DNA of 64,000 bases from Alectoria sarmentosa. Lineage: Eukaryota > Ascomycota > Lecanoromycetes > Lecanorales > Parmeliaceae. The stretch is taken from contig WOGZ01000010.1 in NCBI GenBank assembly GCA_009733775.1, positions 1 through 64,000 on the forward strand, in the 5' to 3' direction. The notes under the pieces are model-generated. The model was not told where the DNA came from. It did no database searches and saw only the letters and a program-made list of their open reading frames with translations. This document shows, piece by piece, positions 57,795 through 64,000 of the stretch; the stretch's first letter is position 1, and every line of letters begins with the position of its first letter. The position numbers and the translations under genes were made by a program.

Positions 57795-58840
57795 AGTCGC
57801 AACCAATCAATCCTGGCGTGCACGTGGTAATGATGTAGGACCCCGAGAGTGTGAAGTTCTTTTGTTTTCCAATCGATCCTACAGTAGACTTGGTTTGAAT
57901 GTGAATGCTGTCTGATGAAGGGGAGAGGTAGGAGGGCGGTTGTTTCTCGTGTTGTTGTGATGCCAAGCTACAAATCATAGTACCCCGGCCTCAGCCCCTA
58001 TCAGGCCTAGTGTAGGCGCCGCTTTATGCTCGCTTTCGGCGGAAAAGGATTACACGAGCGCCTCGCAATATGTATTCAACGCTGGTGTGCGTGTCATTAT
58101 TTACAACTCGTTGCTTTTTTCCTCGACGCCCATTTTCCTGAGCTGCAACATCTTCCCTGCACTATTGCAGCTTATCTCCGTGTCTTGAAGATTGATCATA
58201 TTCACATTGGTGACATGAATGAGCCATGTTTACCTCATGGAGTCAAAGTCCCCGCGGCACAAAATGCCCTGCGATATAATTCGAGATTCTACGGTGCTAG
58301 CCAACTACCATTGGTGTCTCTTTTCACGAGGGAGACTGCGTTGCTCGTTTGTTTGATTGGTCACCGCAGTCCTGGCCTTGGTGAGGAGGCTCGCCAACAT
58401 ATAATCTAGGTAATGCATTCTTTTGCAGTCGGGCCTCGTACAACCTAACCCCCTTAATAGCTATACCTGCACCTTCTCATTTTTCCATCTCGCTGAGAAC
58501 AGCGAGCGATTACGTGTACGTATGGTTTCTGAGATAAGTCCTCTGGCTACGGAGTAGAGAGGAACACGATTGTTTCGTAAATACTCAGGGCGGTGGGCGG
58601 GCACCTCTGGTCATTGGATACGCAGAAATGCAGCTTGCCTGGACCAGACAGCAATTCCAGCCAAGCTGTGCGGGGTTCGTCCCTCTTGCATGTCCGTTCA
58701 GAAAGTGAAATTTGCGTCAGATTTCTTTTTGCGGCTCGGCTCCAATGGGTGCCAGGATAGAACAAGGTTGCCATCCATAAAGCCAAGCAAGAACGAATGC
58801 GCTTGGGCGTTTCGTACTACGAGAAGGCTGAAACTGCATT
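57795..58840. other. spacer NOP15-like gene/small gene
   Basis: About 1.05 kb. A frame at 58026-58409 is open for 127 codons but has no motif and does not look protein-like. No element recognised. Confidence 0.4.
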
Positions 58841-59358
58841 ATGAGCGCCCAGCCTCCTCCTCCTCCTCCTTCGACAGCAGCACAGCAGCCCAACGCCCTT
58901 TTTGACAACACCCTCACTCCGGCGCAAACGCGCTATCTCCTCGATAGTGCAGATCTGCAGCAATTTTTGCGAGAGGAATTTCCTAGTATGAAGGATTTTA
59001 AGATCTCAGTGAGGGTCGCTCGGCTCAGTTGTTGGAGAGAGGGGAATGTCATCAGCTGATTGGTCGTACTTGTCGTAGACGAAGAATGGCAGGTGGAGTT
59101 TCCGCGCTCCGGCGGTGGTGTCGGAGTCGACAGTGAAGTACGTTTCTTATGTATCTGGATCAAATCGATGGCAGCCATTTTTTGAGTGACTCTGTTCATG
59201 GTGGGCTGACGAGCCATAGGAGTTGGACCGCGAGAGTTCAGGCACGCATAGACGGAGAGAAGAAGGCTAGGAAGGAGAAGGCTAGGAGGGAGAAGGCTGC
59301 CAAATCAGACGGCGCAGGCGAGGGAACATCGTTAGGAGCCCCGGCCACGGGAGCCTGA
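58841..59358 (+). CDS. small basic-tailed protein, unknown function
   Basis: Exons 58841-59008, 59079-59137 and 59220-59358 give 121 residues. It opens MSAQPPPPPPSTAAQQPNAL, with a proline run. A helical segment (AQTRYLLDSADLQQFLREEF) and SMKDFKISTKNGRWSFRAPA follow. The C-terminus is Lys/Arg/Glu/Ala-rich (KKARKEKARREKAAKSD). This splice pattern is the only one joining the basic tail in frame. I do not recognise the family. Confidence 0.65.
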
Positions 59359-59925
59359 GTCGACGCATTTCAAATACTTGATGTGCCATGATGTAATGAT
59401 CGGTTAGCGAGCTTCTGTTTCCGTGTGTCTGCTTGGCTCATTTGCATTACTGCGGAGGAGGCTGAGGAGGCTGAGGAGGCTGGGATATATGATTGGTCAT
59501 GCTCATGCATCATCAGAATCATCCTGGACGAGGCTGCATAGCGTCGGTGGCGAGGATTATAGATACCCAAAGGCTTCAGCGCAAATCATCCTTTGCAGTA
59601 CGGTAGATACTTTTGTATTATTTGGTAATTTTCAATTTTCCGTCTTCCGCTTCGTCGACTCACGGAGGGGGCGTGAAGATGGTCGCTCAACTGATGGGCC
59701 CCTCTGAAGTCTCCGGATATCACGACTATCCGGATGGTCTTGATCATCGGTCAGACGACATCAGCAGCAGTATTTCCACTTCGATATTGAAGCAGAGATG
59801 GAGCGAATTGAGCCCAACACTCTTCTCCGACGAGATACGACTACGTGTGTATGACTTCGGGGAGAGGGAGGGTGATCGATAACACATGACTTCGCCCATC
59901 ATGACCGGAGGCTGATCTTTAATCC
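59359..59925. other. convergent spacer
   Basis: About 570 bp between two 3' ends. GAGGCTGAG is repeated about three times near 59455-59480. No gene seen. Confidence 0.45.
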
Positions 59926-62900
59926 CTAGGTGTTTTCGACTGCCGGGCGAGGTTGACCGGGAATCGCCAAGTCCTGCCTTGACTCAGGGTTTTGGGCGGT
60001 CTGGCCATTCGGCTGCACAATAGAGGTCAGCCCGTAGTGCCTTTCATGAACGACGCAGGCTGGAGTATTGGGATAGCACCAGAGGGAAAAGTTTGTAGAA
60101 GCATCGTCAACCTGCGACAACATCAGTAAACATACCGGGAGCTGACATCAGTCATACTCTGCGATAGCAACCTGACCCATGAAAGTCGATTGATTGCTGG
60201 CTGATCTCCCAAAAGTAGGATCGGTCACATCCTTGATCGACTGAAATGGCCCATGCACAAAGCCATCTACCCTTAGCACCGAAAGCGAGATTTTTGATCG
60301 TCAGCCCTTGTGCGAGTTCGAGTTTTCTGTCCACGCTTTTTCTGTCCAAGAGTGAGATAAAGAAAGGATCTGTACTCTTCAAGGAGACTGACGACAGATC
60401 ATGTATGAGCAGGCGATTCTCGTAGGCACCGGCGGCCATGCCTTCAGTGGATATGATGACGTCTCGATTCTCGTAGGCACCGGCGGCCATGCCTTCAGTG
60501 GATATGATGACGTCTGAGACCTGCACTCCAAGAATTTCCTTGTTGAATTCCCAAACAGGTGCAGTTCGGCAAACGCGCGCGTCAAACACGAGGACCTGGT
60601 TTTGATTGTTATCGGCGATTTGTATCTTGCCGGGGTTATGTCCTAGACTGAGCGACTCACGCGATTTTGGAAGACTGGGCCTCGTTCTGTTCCGTAAACT
60701 ACGAGGTACTGTGAGCCGATACACATTCTGGTCCATTGAACCATGCGCTCTAATCTTATAGAGATCTTTTCTGTCGCTATGTCATCGCTGGTGGCGTAAA
60801 CGCGACATACATGGCTAAAGAGAAGAGCAGCCTGGTCTCCTGAAGGTGAGAGGGCTAACGCTGTGATTTTGTCCGTATCCTTGACGGCAAAACTGCTTTT
60901 CGATATCTTCTCCGAAGAAAACTTGATGCGCAGTGGTGGTCCTTGCGAGCTTGGTGCCTCCAATCTGAGAGCGGGGAATAGAACACGATCTCCGAAGTCG
61001 GTAACGAAGCAGTGTCGATATCAAATGAAGTTTCGCTATCCTCGACTCCGGGCGCCTGGTCGAACCCAACCGTGTTGAACTGTTGAAGCCTATTGTTAAG
61101 CCGCCCTAACGCCGATTCGGAAACAAAGGCGGCGGGATCTGCTTCCGTCAGCATGGTGCTTGTCCTCCTCCTGTTAAAAAGGATAACGCCCTCCAACGAT
61201 CGATCAGCAACAGTGAGAAGTGGTGAACAGCGGCTTCTTTACCTTGCCCAAGACCCGATAGTGTACACACAACGGATCCGATATTTTGGCGATCTTGTGG
61301 ATCACATTTCAAGGTCGAATTGATGATGTCGATATAACATCGAACCCAACCCGCATGCGTCGCGCTCCCCTTCTGGTCATTGAGCCAGTGTCTGATCGGC
61401 GTTTTCAGTTTCGTATTAGCACTAGAGATAGACGTCTGGGCGTCCATCCGGCCGAGTTTGGTTTGATAGAAATAGTCATCTCCTCCATAATTTCTCAAAG
61501 CTCGGACCTTTTGAAAGAGTTTTGTTCGTCCTAGCGCAAACGACATAACATCTACAAGTATGCAGCCGAAGGACCATACGTCGCACTTGCGCCCGTCAAT
61601 TCCAGGATGTTTGATTTCGGGTGGTTGGTAGGTCCCGCAGCCTCGTCGCGGCTCGTCAAAGTAGCTGCTGGCTGTTGTACGTGCAGATTGACCCGATGAT
61701 ACTTCCTGGCTGAGACTGAATAGAGACACCCCAAAGTCGGTGAGCATCCATTTACCGATTAGCGAACTCCGATCCTCGGCAACGAGAATATTCTCTGGTT
61801 TCAGATCCATATGCGCCAGAGAGCGATAGAGGCTTTGGGAGGCCTCATTCCCTTCATGGAGCCACTGGACCGCAGAAGCAAGTTCGCATAGCTCTTTGAT
61901 GAGCGCCGCACTCAACTCGTCATCTTTCAAACCTGGGAACCTGGTGTTGAAGTCATAGAGCTTTTCGGCTTCCTTTGTATCGCGTGTGGGCTTGAAACCG
62001 TGGCGGAGGAACACATCAAGATCAAAATGCTCGGCCATGGGAAGCAGTATCATGACATTGGCTCCATGTGCTAGGGCAGCAATATGTTTCATGATCCGGA
62101 TATCCTCTTTGGCCTCTTTGACCCATCCAAGTCTTCGAAATTCTCTTCGGAAACTTCCTGCCCCACCATCTATATGGAATGTCTTGCATGCCACGTACAT
62201 CTCCTGTACTCATTTATCGGTCACAGTCAACTTGGGCCTACATAGCTTGATGTCACCCCATACCTTCACATTGAGAATTCTCCCCAAGTCACGGAAACAG
62301 TAGCGGGCAATGACAGCCTTCCTCACTTTCCCAGACGCGCCTTAATGATTATGGAGTTAGCATGTCTCTGTTGGGATTGGATATGAGTCGTGAGACAAGT
62401 CTCGGGAGTGTTTCACTCCTGCGACAGGTCTTGCGGCTCAGAATGCTGCACGAATGAGGCAGGGAAAGTTCGGAAAAGACAACTCACCTTCTCCCAATAT
62501 CCCCTCTTCCTCCGTGAATGGAAGTGGTCGGTCTGCCGCTACCTCTTGAATATAAGAGACTTCACGCTCTTCGATTATGATTGGGCAGAAGGCATATTGC
62601 TCTTCGCGGAAGTTGATAGCATATTCCTTCAGGAAACCTAGCCTGTCGTTGGCCAACGGTAGATTTGGATCAGCAAGGTCGTGATGCGGGCGCTGTAAGA
62701 AGTGTTTGCGAAACCCGGACTTGTCATGACCGCAGACGCCGGGCCAAGCAATCATGACCAGAATGGACAAAACCTTGAGGTAGCAACCTCGAATGGTTTG
62801 GACTTCGTGGTCTTCCCATGAATGGCGTGGGAACATTGTACGGCGTCCAAGGTCAGCCCAAAGGGCCCGTAATTCTTGTTGGCCAATGAACCTCTTTGAG

Positions 62901-62986
62901 GCGTCTTGGCTGTGGCACATTTCATCTCGGATACGAATTTGCATAGCCTCAATACTGGGCAACATCAAGTCAGAGTCTCGGGACAT
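59926..62986 (-). CDS. protein kinase with long C-terminal extension
   Basis: Ser/Thr-type kinase of a lineage-variable fungal group. The N-terminal 165 residues (from MSRDSDLMLPSIEAMQ) have no known domain. The kinase domain runs on: glycine loop LGEGASGKV (split by an intron), VAIK-type YVACKTF, catalytic loop HMDLKPEN, DFG in LTDFGVSLF, APE-type YQPPEIKHPG and DVWSFGCILVDV. Firm exons are 62488-62986, 62264-62340, about 61230-62203, 60710-60964, 60158-60647 and 59926-60111. Between 61230 and 60965 the splicing is unresolved; I could not make one junction close. The C-terminal part has beta-propeller-like pieces (TALALSPSGDQAALLF, IKNLAFGAKGRWLCAW) and a perfect in-frame 17-residue duplication. 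Substrate unknown. Confidence 0.65.
60414..60515. repeat. perfect 51-bp tandem duplication inside the kinase gene
   Basis: Copies 60414-60464 and 60465-60515 are identical over 51 bp. In the gene they code the 17 residues DVIISTEGMAAGAYENR twice. Reading frame is kept. Complete identity suggests a recent event, or an assembly artefact. Confidence 0.95.
62341..62487 (-). mobile_element. introner-like intron in the kinase gene (copy e)
   Basis: 147 nt, donor GTGAGTT. CTTTTCCGAACTTTCC lies near the 5' end. A perfect stem GGAGTG-AAA-CACTCC lies in the middle, then CTCCCGAGACTTGTCTC and CACGACTCA. The 3' end is TGCTAACTCCATAATCAT then TAAG. It aligns with SDR copy d along most of its length. Confidence 0.83.
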
Positions 62987-63562
62987 TATAGTGGTGAAAC
63001 TCCTGTCTGCACTTGTGGCAGACAGGAATGAAGGGTTAGTTTTAAATGTCGTGTGGTGTGCTGTAGATGCATTTGGTGGTTCCCAACACGTACAGTCCAA
63101 CCAGGTTCCGGGCTGCTGCACAGTGCCCCAGACAATCTGTACAGTACCTAGATCTGATGCAAATGTCTGCCTCGTTACCTGAATTGACAGGGCGTATAGT
63201 GGCTGGGATCATACATGATGCACCAAATCCATGCATAGAGTAAAGCTGGACAATATGACGCCACAGTAATACCCTGCATTGCCAATCAAGCTACGCGTGC
63301 CAATGGCCGATCCTGCGAAAAACAGAGCGACACATCAATGTAACATATCACTGTATCAGTATTCGTACTCCTTACTAACCACCTAGACCTAATCAACCTA
63401 GCAAGGCTGAGCTACCAGTTTGGGCAGCCATGCTTCGGCGTCACCATTTGATGCACAACTAAAGCAGATGGCTCCGTGTGAAAGCCGGAAACCCTCCCTT
63501 GAGGGCCAACCACGAATGTTCTATAGACTTGTTACATCCAAGCAAACCCCTTTTGTTGAACA
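62987..63562. other. spacer upstream of the kinase gene
   Basis: About 580 bp with no supported gene. The kinase frame is open somewhat upstream, but no conserved start was found there. Confidence 0.4.
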
Positions 63563-64000
63563 TCATATGTAATCTATGGCTGCTGATCTCGGCTCATCCT
63601 GCCTAGCATTCAGGTTCGTCAGAGCTATCTGACCATTCTCCACATTGTTGTGTTCCAGATGCGCAGTTGAATGCTGTGGCGATCCTGGCTTGAGAAAGGT
63701 GACACTGTCGAGCACCCACTGCATTACTCTCTTCAACATGACGTATTTTGTGGATTGGGTTCGTCGCCCTGGCTTTTTGTATGTGAGCTCATGGAGAGCG
63801 TCAATGAGAACCGTGAAATTACCATCGAGCTTTACAGGTGATCTTCCCGTAATGAGCTTGGACACTAAGGAAAAGGGCGCCGAGAAGCAGAAGCTGTCGA
63901 GTAACAGAAAATTAGCAGGGCCCACTCTACAATTGAAGAGAATGATGAAATCTCACCGAGCCGTACCCAACCGCAAATTTTTGGAAACTGAACGGCGTGC
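63563..64000 (-). CDS. 3' part of an unknown gene cut by the window edge
   Basis: Exons 63967-64000 (partial) and 63563-63926 join in frame over a 40-nt intron and read FSFQKFAV, VGPANFLLLDSFCFSAPF and ITGRSPVKLDGNFTVLIDAL. The sequence ends ARQDEPRSAAIDYI. No domain recognised. The gene begins beyond the right edge. Confidence 0.5.

Noticed and set aside
58026..58409. Plus-strand open frame of 127 codons
   Set aside because: No motif, no start context, unlike a protein in composition.
1..64000. tRNA, rRNA or CRISPR features
   Set aside because: No T-loop-like signature, rRNA segment or spaced direct-repeat array was found by eye.

Overview
The window is nuclear DNA of a filamentous ascomycete (Pezizomycotina). 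The signs are many short (about 45-65 nt) spliceosomal introns, fungal house-keeping orthologues on both strands (septin CDC10, KEX1, RAD52, CCE1, SKI8, RUD3, LTO1, PEX19, VAP/SCS2), a fungal-type GPI-anchored wall protein, and an AT-rich block at the left end that looks like repeat-induced point mutation (RIP). I could not fix the class. I saw no tRNA, rRNA, CRISPR array or secondary-metabolite cluster.

Layout. 1-1545 is an AT-rich, RIP-like block with a sharp edge. 1.9-20.5 kb: asparagine synthetase, UBC9, PEX19, an unknown acidic protein, a Mid2-like wall sensor, a PQ-loop transporter, sphingolipid delta-4 desaturase, VAP/SCS2, a UBA-UBX protein, RAD52 and an RGG-box protein. 20.5-22.9 kb is a gene-free spacer with a decayed repeat array. 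22.9-40.4 kb: an 18-exon AVT amino-acid transporter, a small probable mitochondrial protein, cytosolic MetRS, golgin RUD3, guanylate kinase, septin CDC10, mitochondrial bL32, SKI8 and a second aconitase (ACO2 type). 40.4-42.0 kb holds a non-autonomous transposon with long terminal inverted repeats (TIRs), TA target duplications and a GC-rich hairpin. 42.3-64 kb: a GPI protein, RAE1, KEX1, LTO1, an SDR, glutathione reductase, CCE1, a NOP15-like RRM protein, a small unknown gene, a protein kinase with a long C-terminal extension, and a gene cut by the right edge.

Most genes are cellular maintenance genes with no shared pathway. Gene models were built by hand: exon frames were joined by conserved protein sequence and GT/GC...AG borders, and the phase was checked to close.

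The most unusual feature is in the introns. At least seven introns in four unrelated genes share sequence blocks, are long for this genome (about 94-215 nt) and end in a common block, TGCTGACTCCGAAATCAT or a variant, that includes the branch point. They look like introner-like elements (mobile introns). Three of them sit in one SDR gene, one next to an 8-nt micro-exon, and one splits the glycine-rich loop of a kinase. In addition, six of roughly 110 introns use GC-AG borders, which looks high.
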